Shown here: positions 27,814-36,375 of the stretch, piece after piece
Numbering within the stretch: position 1 is the first letter of the stretch
Layout of the letters: each line of letters begins with the position of its first letter
From: CAVUCH01 sp963763095
GTDB taxonomy: Bacteria > Acidobacteriota > Vicinamibacteria > Vicinamibacterales > JAENWD01
Length of the DNA stretch: 64,000 nt
Direction: 5' to 3'
NCBI GenBank assembly: GCA_963763095.1
Contig: CAVXNR010000013.1
Location: 124,001-188,000, forward strand
Notes under the pieces: generated by a model
The model's database searches: none
What the model saw: only the letters and a program-made list of their open reading frames with translations
Told to the model about the DNA's origin: nothing
Translations under genes and position numbers: made by a program

Positions 27814-27900
27814 GCGGAAGTGGCGGAACTGGCAGACGCACCAGCTTGAGGGGCTGGCGTTCGCAAGAACGTGGGGGTTCGAATCCCCCCTTCCGCACCA
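27814..27900 (+). tRNA. tRNA-Leu (GAG)
   Basis: 87-nt class II tRNA: acceptor GCGGAAG with CTTCCGC, D arm TGGCGGAACTGGCAGACGCA, anticodon loop CTTGAGG giving GAG, long variable arm CGTTCGCAAGAACG, T arm GGGGGTTCGAATCCCCC, discriminator A and an encoded CCA. Confidence 0.97.
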
Positions 27901-27909
27901 GAACACGAG

Positions 27910-27936
27910 AAGGCCCGGTTTACCGGGCCTTTTTTG
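27910..27936 (+). terminator. Rho-independent terminator after tRNA-Leu
   Basis: AAGGCCCGG, loop TTTA, CCGGGCC and a run of T residues directly follow the tRNA. Perfect GC-rich stem plus T tract. Confidence 0.92.
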
Positions 27937-28020
27937 TGTTTTGGCTGGAAGAAGCTCACGGATAGCTAACGGACGGCCCTGAGAAGAGCCCGTCTGGAGA
28001 ACGGCTCGCAGGACGTTGCG

Positions 28021-28070
28021 CCCGCTTGCGAGACTCGAACCTGCTGCCTTCCTGGTTCGTAGCCAGACCA
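28021..28070 (-). pseudogene. tRNA-Arg (ACG) 3'-half remnant
   Basis: On the minus strand CTGGCTACGAACCAG is a complete anticodon arm with ACG, followed by AAGGCAGCAGGTTCGAGT, a T-arm start. The T stem is mismatched and the D arm and 5' acceptor strand are absent. It resembles the piece of tRNA left behind by an integrated element, or a decayed copy. Confidence 0.6.
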
Positions 28071-28086
28071 CAGTCACGGCCAACCG

Positions 28087-28117
28087 CAGCCGACCCCCCG
28101 TAAAACGGGGTCGGCTG
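28087..28117. terminator. perfect 11-bp hairpin between the tRNA remnant and the kinase gene end
   Basis: CAGCCGACCCC and GGGGTCGGCTG flank a nine-base loop. There is no T run on either side, so termination is only suggested by its position after the minus-strand kinase gene. Confidence 0.45.
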
Positions 28118-28166
28118 GCCCGCCTCCATGGCCGTCCGCGGCCGGTCGCGGCGGCTCGTTCTGTGA

Positions 28167-30834
28167 TTACATGGGCGTGGCCGAGCGACAGGCTTTGACG
28201 GGATACGGCGGAGGGGCTAATGCACCACTCTCGTGTCGTTGGCTGGTTGCGGCTTCAACCGATTGATCAAAAACGTGAAGCTGCTGACTGACGTTGCGCG
28301 CTCGATCCCTGAGAAAGCGTTGCCCGTCACCGGTGACGGCGTACTGGGCCACGTAAGGGGTCGCGGCGAGTCTCGTCGAGAACAGACGGGACGCGGGGCT
28401 GACGGTGAGTCCACTGTGCGTCTCCACCCTCGCGTTCATCATCGAGCCGTCCGGAGCAAGGTAGAACAGCTCCCGGCCGTCGGCACGCCACAGCGGCTGC
28501 ACACCACCGGCCTCGGAAATCTGGCGTCTCGACGTGAAAGCCGGGAACGCAGCAACATAGACCTCCCAGCGTCCCGATTGGGGAGCATTGAACGCCACCC
28601 ATCGGCCGTCCGGCGAGACGTGGAGTTCGTCCCCCGTCGGAGTGTCCACGAGCAGACGCGGCTTCCGATCCCCGTCGAGTGGTATGGCATACACCGCCGG
28701 CCCCGCAAACGTTCTGGCAATGACGAATCGGCCATCAGGCGTCCATTGATCGAGGAAGAGGGAGTCGTCAAACGCAACGAGCGGCTCCTCCGTTCCTCTC
28801 GCGAGGTCCTTCAGAAACAGCGCCGGACGCCCAAGACGCATCGAGCAGAACGCCAGCGCGCGCTCATCCGGCGACCACGCGGGATCGCTGTCGAGGCCAG
28901 GGTGCGTCGTGAGCCGCGAGAAGATGCCGGTTGCGACGTCCCCATCCCAAAGGTCCCAACTGTCGAGTTCTGTTTCCCCCCGGACGACGGTTGCATGACG
29001 ACCCTGTGGGGACAGCACCACCAGCTGGTAGGGCCCCGGTTTGCCCAGTGTGCCGGTGCGACGACCCCCGCGGTCGAACCATGTGAGCGTGGACGCCGCT
29101 ACATTGGTCGGACGGTAAACGATGACCGTGCCGTCATCCGAAACAGAAAGGTTGAAGGCCTGATCGCTCACCTGCACCTCTGTTCCGAAGAACTCGAGCC
29201 GTTCTGGATTGAACGGACGCGAAAAGAGAGCGGTCCCGCGCGAGTAGAACAAGTGCCCTGCTCTATATAGGGGATTGGAGGCATCGTCCATGACTCTCTG
29301 AATGCCGGGGGCCTCGAGTGATGCTACGTACACGCCCGGTTCATTCTCCACCGAGAGCAGAAAACGTCGGCCGTCTGGCAGCAACGAAGGCGATGCAAAA
29401 TGCCGTTGTCGTGCGTGCGGGAGCAAGTCGAGCGCGCGCGGCGTGCCGCCACCCGCTGCGACACTGTAGAGCCGCCGATCACCGGCCACGAACAGAATCC
29501 TGTCGCCTCGCCACGTACCCTCATGGTTGCCATGCGGGTTGTATCTCGAATCGGCAAGCACTCGGACCACGCCGCCAGGGAGGACAACCTGTTTGAGGTG
29601 GCCATCCGGGTGAAAAAACGCGAGTGACCGGCCGTCTGGAGACCAGAACGGCCTCCAAGCGCCCTCTGTTCCAGCGAGGACGGCCAGCCCCGAGGAGGCC
29701 ATGTCTCTCATGACCAGTTGCGGGTTACCGCTCACCGTCGCTTCGAACACCAATCGCTGTCCATCCGGCGAGATCACCCCGTGGTTCCAATCTTCTATCC
29801 GCATGTCGGATGGCACCGTGAGATCGAAGCGCATCGGGCGCGCCGCCGGTAGCGGTCTCGAGATCAGGATCAGCAGCACCGTCGCGACGAGCGCGCCGGC
29901 CGCTGTCCCCGTCATGCCCCAGAGCCACGCCGCGCGTTTCGGAGATGCTGCCCCCGACGCCGGCTGAGTGCGCGAGCCCTGCGCCTGAATCCATTCCAGC
30001 TGCATCTTCACGTCATGAGCGGTCTGCCACCGATCAGCAGGCGCCCTCGCGAGACAGCCCTGGACAACATGGTCGAACACGGGCGGGGTCAGCGGGGTGA
30101 GCGTGGAGACGGCTGGCGGTTCGGTTTCGAGAATCTTTGCGATCAGGCTCGCCTGTGTCGTCGCCTCGAACGCCCGTCGGCCAGCCGCCATCTCATAGAG
30201 AAGCGCGCCCAGGGCAAAGATGTCCGTCCGCGCATCGGCAGGCTGCCCCTGCACCTGTTCGGGCGCCATGTACTGGAGCGTCCCGATGATCGTGCCCTGC
30301 GCCGTTGCGGTACCCGGCGCCGTGGCGAGCATCGATACGGCCTGCACGGCAGGACTGGTGTCCTGCTTCGCAAGGCCGAAGTCGAGGAGCTTGGTCCCTG
30401 ACTTCGTCAGCATCACGTTGCCGGGCTTCAGGTCTCGATGGACGATCCCGGCCTTGTGCGCGGCCGCGAGCGCGTCAGCGATCTCGACGGCATACTGGAG
30501 GGCTTGGGCGAGGGGCAGCTTGCCTCGCGCCAAGCGTGCCGCAAGGGTCTCCCCGTCCAGGGTACTCCATCACCAGGTAATCGGTCCCGTCCTGGTGCCC
30601 GATGTCATGGAGGGTACATATGTGCGGGTGTGAGAGTGCGGCCACGGCGCGCGCCTCGCGCTCGAACCGTTGGCGCGCGGCCGAATCGTTGGTCAGGTCC
30701 GGCGGGAGTACCTTGATGGCGACAGTGCGGTCCAGCCGTGTGTCGCGCGCGCGGTAGACCTCGCCCATGCCGCCTGCTCCGGCGGGGCCGACGATCTGAT
30801 AGGGGCCGAGCCGGGCGCCGGGCTCGAGGGCCAT
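28167..30834 (-). CDS. membrane Ser/Thr protein kinase with TolB/WD40-like sensor domain, frameshifted
   Basis: Kinase domain (~residues 1-280): LGPYQIVGPAGAGGMGEVY, VAIKVLPPDL, HRDLKPGNVML, LLDFGLAKQD and YMAPEQVQGQPADART. A membrane helix follows (GTAAGALVATVLLILI), then an extracytoplasmic propeller with repeats such as ISPDGQRLVFEA, WSPDGRSLAFF, WSPDERALAFCS and VSPDGRWVAFN. A shift near 30555 splits the N-terminal lobe (after YLVMEY). Near the end another frame reads ERATSVSSFTFLINRLKPQ to a stop at 28217, so the true C-terminus may lie there. ATG 30834 lies just below a TATAAT box. Confidence 0.88.
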
Positions 30835-30846
30835 CGCTGCTGGCGG

Positions 30847-30852
30847 ATTATA
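30847..30852 (-). promoter_or_regulatory. TATAAT box 12 bases upstream of the kinase start
   Basis: On the minus strand a perfect TATAAT lies 12 bases before ATG 30834. The expected transcription start would leave only a few untranslated bases. No Shine-Dalgarno sequence is visible. Confidence 0.5.
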
Positions 30853-31093
30853 CGCGGTGGGTGCGCTAACATCCCGACGGCCCGAACTCTGCTCATCGCG
30901 ACGGCGGTCGACGCCCAGTCAGTCGGCCGAGACCGCCGCATCGAACGCGTCCTCGCTGCCGACGGCCAGCCGACGGCGCCTGCCCCGAATCTGCGGAGAT
31001 TCGATGAGCAAACGGCGCAGATCACTCTCGATGCTGTGCTACCATGCGCCCGCCCCGCGCCTGAAGTGTTCCACGCAGGTGGTGGCCTGAACA

Positions 31094-33298
31094 GTGTCCG
31101 CTTTCCGCGTCGGCGATTGGCTCGTCGAGCCGACCTTGAACAGCCTGTCGAGGCCGGACAGCACCGTGCGTCTGGAGCCCAAGGTCATGCAGGTGTTGGT
31201 GTGCCTGGCGGAGCATCCGAGCAAACTCAGCTCCAAGGACCGCCTGCTCCGGAGCGTCTGGCCCGGAACATTTGTCACGGAAGACGTGCTCACGCGTGCC
31301 ATTTCCGAACTGCGCCGCGCGTTGGGCGACGACCCGAAGCATCCTCGCTTCATTGAGACGATTCCAAAGGGCGGGTACCGGCTCGTCGCCGAAGTCACGC
31401 CCGCCTCCAATCCAGCCCGAGACTCGACCGAAACGACGAGCGTCAGCGGCATCACTGAGAGCGCCGTCGTCCCTGGGCCGCAATGGATGCCCTCGGTGCC
31501 AGTCGCTCGACGAGCTGTTGTGGGGGTGAGGTCCGCGCTGGCACGCCGCAAGACCGCGCTCCTGGCGGCAGCGCTCACCGTGATGGTTGCGGCAGGCGCG
31601 GCGGGGAGCTGGCGCTGGGTCTCGCCACGATCGGCGGCCGTCATTGGCTCGCGACTGCTGACTCGCTCCGGCCAGGTGATGTTCCCAGACCGCCACATCC
31701 TCCATTTCCCTGGCCTCGCCACGGATGGCACGCGCGTTTACTACAGCCAGGGTGCCGCCGCCCCTTCGTGGGGTGAGAAGTTGGCGCAGGTCTCGCTGGC
31801 GGACGGGACGATCGCTGCTGTGCCCACCCCGTTCCGGCGGCTACTGCTCCACCACATTTCTCCGGATGGATCCAGGCTGCTGGTGCAGCAACAGCCTACG
31901 GCACTCGGGCTGGAGGTGCGAGAAGGGCCGTTGTGGGCGCTGCCGCTTGCCGGACCGGGGCCCCTGCGGCTCGGAGACGTCCTGGCGCACGACGCGGCGT
32001 GGTCATCCGACGGCCGGCAACTCGCGTTTGCCAATGGACAGGACTTGTACATCGCTGGTTGGGAGGGCAGCGGCCCACGGAAGCTGGTCACGCCACCCGG
32101 ACGGGCCTATTGGGTGCGCTGGGCGCCGGATGACAGTGCCCTGCGCTTCACCCTGACCGACACCACGTTCCGTACGTCACTCTGGGAAGTAAACATCGAC
32201 GGAACCGGGCTGCGTCGTCTATTGCCCGCGTGGCGCAGCGAAGCGCAGCCCTGCTGCGGAGAATGGTCGCCAGACGGACGCCATTTTGTGTTCCTGTCAT
32301 ACGAGAACGGGCGATCGGATATCTGGATGAGGCGGGAGTCCAGGGGATTCTGGCGCACCGGCTCCGATCCCGTTCGGCTCACGTCCGGACCACTGAACGT
32401 CGCCAGCGTGATCTTCGGTAGGGATGGCACGAGGCTGCTTGCAGTCAGCCCGCAGGCCCAGGGCACGATCGTGAAGTTCGATCTCGTAACGCGTCGGATC
32501 GAGCCGTATCGCATCCAAGGTGGGTTCGTGCTGTTCTCGCCGGATCGACAGTGGGTAGTGTACGTCGCGCCTGAACGCGGGACGCTCTGGCGCTCGCGCG
32601 TAGACGGCAGCGAAGCCCTCCAACTCACCAGTCCGCCCTTGCAGGTCGGCTGGCCCGCCTGGTCGCCGGATGGGAAAGAGGTGGCGTTCATCGGTCGCAC
32701 ACGCGGCGGACCTTACAAGCTGTACGTCGTGTCGAGCAGCGGCGGCGCCATCCGGCAACTGATCCCGGGGGAGCGTCAGGAGATAGATCCGAGCTGGTCA
32801 CCAGACGGACACTCCATCATGTTCGGCCGCCCTCCCGATGTGCTGGCCGAGTCCGGAATGCCCAAAGCCATCTACCTGCTGGACCTGAGAAGCGGAGAGA
32901 CCACACGGCTACCCGGCTCAGACGATATGTTCGGTCCCCGGTGGACGCCCGATGGCCGCTACGTCGTGGCCCTGCCCCACAAGAACTGGAACCGCCTGAT
33001 GCGATTCGACTTCGTCACCCAGAAGTGGTCGGAGCTCGTTCCTTACGATGCCGCAAATGGGACCCTCTCCCCAGACGGCCAATCGGTCTACTTCGAAAGT
33101 GAGCACAATGGCCGCCACCTGGGCCGGGCGCGCCTGCGCGACGGCCGCACAGAGCGCGTCGTCGATTTCGAGGAGGTTACCCGGGGCACGCTCATGACGT
33201 GCACGGGAGCTGGCGGAGTAGATCTGGACGGCTCGCCGCTGCTGGACTGTGTCGTAAACGCCAGCGAGCTCTACGTCCTCGACGTCGATCGTCCCTGA
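31094..33298 (+). CDS. CadC-type winged-helix protein with membrane helix and TolB-like propeller
   Basis: 734 residues. An OmpR/CadC-type DNA-binding domain at the N-terminus: FRVGDWLVEPTLNSLSR, LEPKVMQVLVCLAEHP, LLRSVWPGTFVTEDVLTRAI and FIETIPKGGYRLVAEV. A membrane segment (KTALLAAALTVMVAAGAAG) lies near residue 160. The rest is a propeller of WSPDG-type blades (WSSDGRQLAFANG, WSPDGRHFVFLS, WSPDGKEVAFIG, WSPDGHSIMFG). It should be a one-component membrane regulator: outside sensor, inside DNA binding. GTG 31094 is the start. It is divergent from the kinase, with a shared ~260-bp upstream region. Confidence 0.9.
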   Translation: MSAFRVGDWLVEPTLNSLSRPDSTVRLEPKVMQVLVCLAEHPSKLSSKDRLLRSVWPGTFVTEDVLTRAISELRRALGDDPKHPRFIETIPKGGYRLVAEVTPASNPARDSTETTSVSGITESAVVPGPQWMPSVPVARRAVVGVRSALARRKTALLAAALTVMVAAGAAGSWRWVSPRSAAVIGSRLLTRSGQVMFPDRHILHFPGLATDGTRVYYSQGAAAPSWGEKLAQVSLADGTIAAVPTPFRRLLLHHISPDGSRLLVQQQPTALGLEVREGPLWALPLAGPGPLRLGDVLAHDAAWSSDGRQLAFANGQDLYIAGWEGSGPRKLVTPPGRAYWVRWAPDDSALRFTLTDTTFRTSLWEVNIDGTGLRRLLPAWRSEAQPCCGEWSPDGRHFVFLSYENGRSDIWMRRESRGFWRTGSDPVRLTSGPLNVASVIFGRDGTRLLAVSPQAQGTIVKFDLVTRRIEPYRIQGGFVLFSPDRQWVVYVAPERGTLWRSRVDGSEALQLTSPPLQVGWPAWSPDGKEVAFIGRTRGGPYKLYVVSSSGGAIRQLIPGERQEIDPSWSPDGHSIMFGRPPDVLAESGMPKAIYLLDLRSGETTRLPGSDDMFGPRWTPDGRYVVALPHKNWNRLMRFDFVTQKWSELVPYDAANGTLSPDGQSVYFESEHNGRHLGRARLRDGRTERVVDFEEVTRGTLMTCTGAGGVDLDGSPLLDCVVNASELYVLDVDRP

Positions 33299-33693
33299 CC
33301 CGTGCAGGACTCCCTCGCCGCTATGACGCTAGCGCGGTCCTGCCCCGTCCCGCCCGCGTTGCTGTCTTTGCATGCGGACGGCGTAGCAACGACGCCGGCA
33401 GAGCTTGCGTACAAGGGCAACGCGGCACCCGACGGGCACGATAATCAGCAATGGCGCCGCGCGCCGACCGCTAAGCGGCTAACCGCCACTGTGGGAGAGT
33501 CCGTGTCCCACTAACATCGTGCGAGCCCTGCCCCGAACTCCCCTTCCACACGCCCTCTTCCGCGCGCCGCACCTTCAACGCGAACGCGCCGCAACCTCAC
33601 ATGGACCCGCTGCCTTTTTTGCGAGGTCGAAGCCGATCCCCTTGAGGCTCATGATGGCGGTGCTCCTCTGACTCAGTCCCGAATCATCTTCGC
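33299..33693. other. intergenic stretch with one terminator-like hairpin
   Basis: No convincing gene. GTGGGA and TCCCAC (33491-33511) form a short hairpin about 190 bases after the regulator stop; no T run follows. The rest is unremarkable. Confidence 0.5.
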
Positions 33694-33859
33694 CTAGTGG
33701 TCTGTATCGGCTGAATCAGTAGTGGATTTCGGAGCGCGGCGCCTGGCTGGCAAGGCGCGACGACCGAGCATACCGGGAGTATGCGACGGAGGAGCAACGC
33801 CGCCAGTCAGGATGCCCCGCCCGAAAGGCACTCCTGATTCAGCCGATACAGACCACTAG
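33694..33859. mobile_element. 166-bp palindromic MITE-like element with perfect 26-bp terminal repeats
   Basis: The left end CTAGTGGTCTGTATCGGCTG... (33694-33719) is matched exactly by the complement of 33834-33859. The interior is also self-complementary in part: GGCGCCTGGCTGGCAAGGCG faces GCAACGCCGCCAGTCAGG, and the tip is GCATAC-CGGGA-GTATGC around 33777. No ORF of note fits inside. The whole unit could fold into one long hairpin. Confidence 0.85.
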
Positions 33860-34002
33860 TCCGTAACCGCCTGTATCCGGGCGCAGAGCCAGCCTCACCC
33901 TAATTTCGGCGCAATTCCAGCGAAACCTCGGCGCTCCCACAGGACTTCCTCTGGCTCGCCGCTCGACCCTCGTAGCGAACCGCTCGCAGCCGAGGAGGAG
34001 CC

Positions 34003-34854
34003 ATGCGCGAAGGTCACACCTGTGCGTCAGTCGTCGCTGTTATGTCACTGTGCTCGTTGTTGCCCCTGCAGGGCGCTCAGCCGGACGGCGACATGCCGTT
34101 CGACCTCGCGGAACAGTACCTCGTGGTGGCCAGAGGGTCAGTCGGTGGGTTGCGGGGGCTCAACCTGCTGATCGACACGGGAACAATCCCCAGCGTGGTG
34201 GACAAGAGCGTTGCGGCGAGGTTGGGCCTCCGTGGCGCACCGTCCCTGAACACCGCGTTCGGCCAGAACGTTCCCGTCAAGAGCACCACGCTGCCCGGGT
34301 TGCGGATTGGGCCGTTCGAGCCCGGTGAGGTGCCGGCGAAGATCGGCGATCTGTCATACCTCCAGAGGACACGCGTCGATGTCATCGTTGGCCTTGACGT
34401 CCTCGCCCGGAGAAGCTTCGCCATCGACTACCGGGCGCGTACGTTGTCGTTCGGGCCGGCGGACCGCGAGCGCGCCGTCGCGCCGCTTCGGGTGGTCTGG
34501 CCTTTCCTGACCGTACGCCTGTTCGTGGCTGGGCAGCCAGTGCAATTGCTCGTGGATACCGGCAGCCGCGACCTCGTACTGTTCAAATCGCGCATGCCCG
34601 CATCGCTGCTGCCGGTGCCCTGGAAGGGCGACAAGGTCATCCAGCTCCCAGCGGGCCTTGCACGACTGCTGCGGTATGACCTCCGCCAGGTGACGCTCGG
34701 TGACCACCGCTGGGAAAGCCTGCCAGGCTTCGTCCTGGATGCGTCCACCTCCAGCTATCCAGCCGGGATCGACGGGGTATTGGGCGTGCGAGCAATTGGC
34801 GGCGCTCGCGTACGGCTTGACTTCGAGCGGGGCGAGCTCGGCTGGAGCGAATAG
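34003..34854 (+). CDS. secreted retropepsin-like aspartyl protease with two DTG motifs
   Basis: 283 residues with an N-terminal export signal (VVAVMSLCSLLPLQGAQ). Two homologous lobes: the first has NLLIDTGTIPSVVD (Asp58) and the hydrophobic-Gly motif VDVIVGLDVL; the second has QLLVDTGSRDLVLF (Asp185) and GIDGVLGVRAIGG. Bacterial retropepsin-like proteins often have one motif and dimerise; here both catalytic Asp residues lie in one chain, as in pepsins. The substrate is unknown. It stands alone on the plus strand with a good distance to its neighbours. Confidence 0.85.
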   Translation: MREGHTCASVVAVMSLCSLLPLQGAQPDGDMPFDLAEQYLVVARGSVGGLRGLNLLIDTGTIPSVVDKSVAARLGLRGAPSLNTAFGQNVPVKSTTLPGLRIGPFEPGEVPAKIGDLSYLQRTRVDVIVGLDVLARRSFAIDYRARTLSFGPADRERAVAPLRVVWPFLTVRLFVAGQPVQLLVDTGSRDLVLFKSRMPASLLPVPWKGDKVIQLPAGLARLLRYDLRQVTLGDHRWESLPGFVLDASTSSYPAGIDGVLGVRAIGGARVRLDFERGELGWSE

Positions 34855-34887
34855 GTCGCCGTTGGGCGCACGCGAGAGGAGGCAAAT

Positions 34888-35311
34888 ATGGTAGCCGACG
34901 AAGAGGGTGGCTCGCAGCGCCCCCGCCCCCGCGCGCCACTCCGTCCCAACCCGAACCCATCGTCACTCGCCGAGAAGGTGGCTGCGGCAGGAAGCAGTTG
35001 CCCCATTCCGTTTACCCATGATCGCCTGTTCGAGACGCACCACTGGTGGCACGAGATGGCTCGCTGGTCCCATGAGCGAGCCTGAACCTTTCCGGTATCG
35101 CATCGGGGCATACGTGCAAGCCGCCCGCAGCGTCACGTTCATGCTGCAAAAGGAGCACGCCGTCTTCGCGGATATCGGGTGGTATGCGCGATGGGCTCGA
35201 TACCGGATTGTGCGCACGGTGCTGCGGGACGGACGCGAAGTGTGGGAACACGAACCACCGGAAGCTCACGCGCACCATGTATTGCAGCGTGCCGATGATC
35301 TCATGACGTGA
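34888..35311 (+). CDS. small conserved hypothetical protein, probably one frameshift
   Basis: Two frames look like one protein: the first ends with FTHDRLFETHHWWHEMARW, and the second, from ATG 35072, reads EPEPFRYRIGAYVQAARSVT then FMLQKEHAVFADIGWYARW. The joint would be near 35070. The Trp/His-rich then helix-rich pattern recalls an uncharacterised family, but I cannot name it. Without the frameshift only 35072-35311 (79 residues) would be the gene. Confidence 0.45.
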
Positions 35312-35566
35312 AGCTACAGCTGCAATGGGGGGGGACAGCAGCTTCACCTTCCTGCTCAATTGGCGCGGGGCCAGCTCCAAATAGGGCCGAGAGCCTGACG
35401 GGCTGCGCCGAGACATGATCAATACCTCGCGCCGGGCTGCACAATTCCTAACGGCGCGCGAGCGGTTCGACGCCAGGACGCCGGGTCCGTCACCTCAACA
35501 AGTGTCCCGGTTCCGCCCGGTTGTAGAATCTGCCTGTTCGACTTCACCTCTCGAAGGAGCACAGTC

Positions 35567-36058
35567 ATGCGGAAGCCCCACGGAGCGTTCGTGCTGGTCG
35601 TACTCGTGTGCGTGGTGTTGGCATACCAGTCGCCGGGGGCTCAATCCCCGGGTGCAGCGCCTGAAATCGCGAAAGTGAGTGACGCGTACGTCAAAGCCTC
35701 GCTGGCCGCTGACGCGAAGGCCATTGCGGCGCTATACACCGAGGACGCGGTCGAGATGCCGCCGAACCAGTCGATGGTGAAGGGGCGAGCGGCCATCGAG
35801 CAGTACTACACCAAGCAGTTCGGCGGCAGCGCCAAGTTGCAGTCGTTCGTACTAACGAAGATCGAGAGCAACGCGTCCGGTGATATCGGCTACGAGGTGG
35901 GGACGTATCGCCAGACGATCACCGATGGGCAGCATCCCATGGACGACACTGGGAAGTACACGGTGGTGATGAAGCGAACCGGAGGCCTATGGAAGGTGGC
36001 ATACGCGATCTATAACAGCGACACGCCGCCAACCGCGATGCCGACACCGGGCCCATAG
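35567..36058 (+). CDS. secreted SnoaL/DUF4440-like NTF2-fold protein
   Basis: 163 residues: an export signal (FVLVVLVCVVLAYQSPGAQ), then an NTF2-like cone fold: VSDAYVKASLAADAKAIAAL, YTEDAVEMPPNQSMVKGRAA, YEVGTYRQTIT and GKYTVVMKRTGGLWKVAYAI. Family members include small enzymes and binding proteins; the function is unknown. GAAGGAG lies at a good distance before ATG 35567, and a TAGAAT box sits at 35524. Confidence 0.83.
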   Translation: MRKPHGAFVLVVLVCVVLAYQSPGAQSPGAAPEIAKVSDAYVKASLAADAKAIAALYTEDAVEMPPNQSMVKGRAAIEQYYTKQFGGSAKLQSFVLTKIESNASGDIGYEVGTYRQTITDGQHPMDDTGKYTVVMKRTGGLWKVAYAIYNSDTPPTAMPTPGP

Positions 36059-36096
36059 ATGCGGCTGCGGCGTGGACGTGGGAGCTGGCGATAACT

Positions 36097-36114
36097 GAGC
36101 GGCGCACGCCGCTC
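36097..36114. terminator. 8-bp GC hairpin after the SnoaL-like gene
   Basis: GAGCGGCG-CA-CGCCGCTC, 39 bases after the stop. No T run follows, so it is a possible Rho-dependent or processing hairpin. The rest of 36059-36375 shows no gene. Confidence 0.4.
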
Positions 36115-36375
36115 TCACGTGCGTTACGCTCAGACCCGGAAGGTCGCTGCCGTCGGTTCGGTTGCTGCCGGGATACGGTGGCGCGCCGTTCTTCAGGCCT
36201 GCGTGCAAGGGGGTCTCTGGTGCCGAGTCTCGGCGGATTGCCCCGCAAGACGGCCCTTTACCGTGGCCCCGCCGACGTTTTTGGCACGCGTCCCAGAGCC
36301 GGGCCATCCCCGCCGGTTCGGGCCCCGCCCGGCCGGCGGGCGCGGGTAGCCGCGCCGCGACACTGAGGGCACGGC

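Noticed and set aside
36087..36129. short attC-like structure (GATAAC ... GTTACGC around a GC hairpin)
   Set aside because: The ends do not pair well, the site is shorter than usual attC sites, and no L-box with an extrahelical base is present. A simple hairpin explains it.
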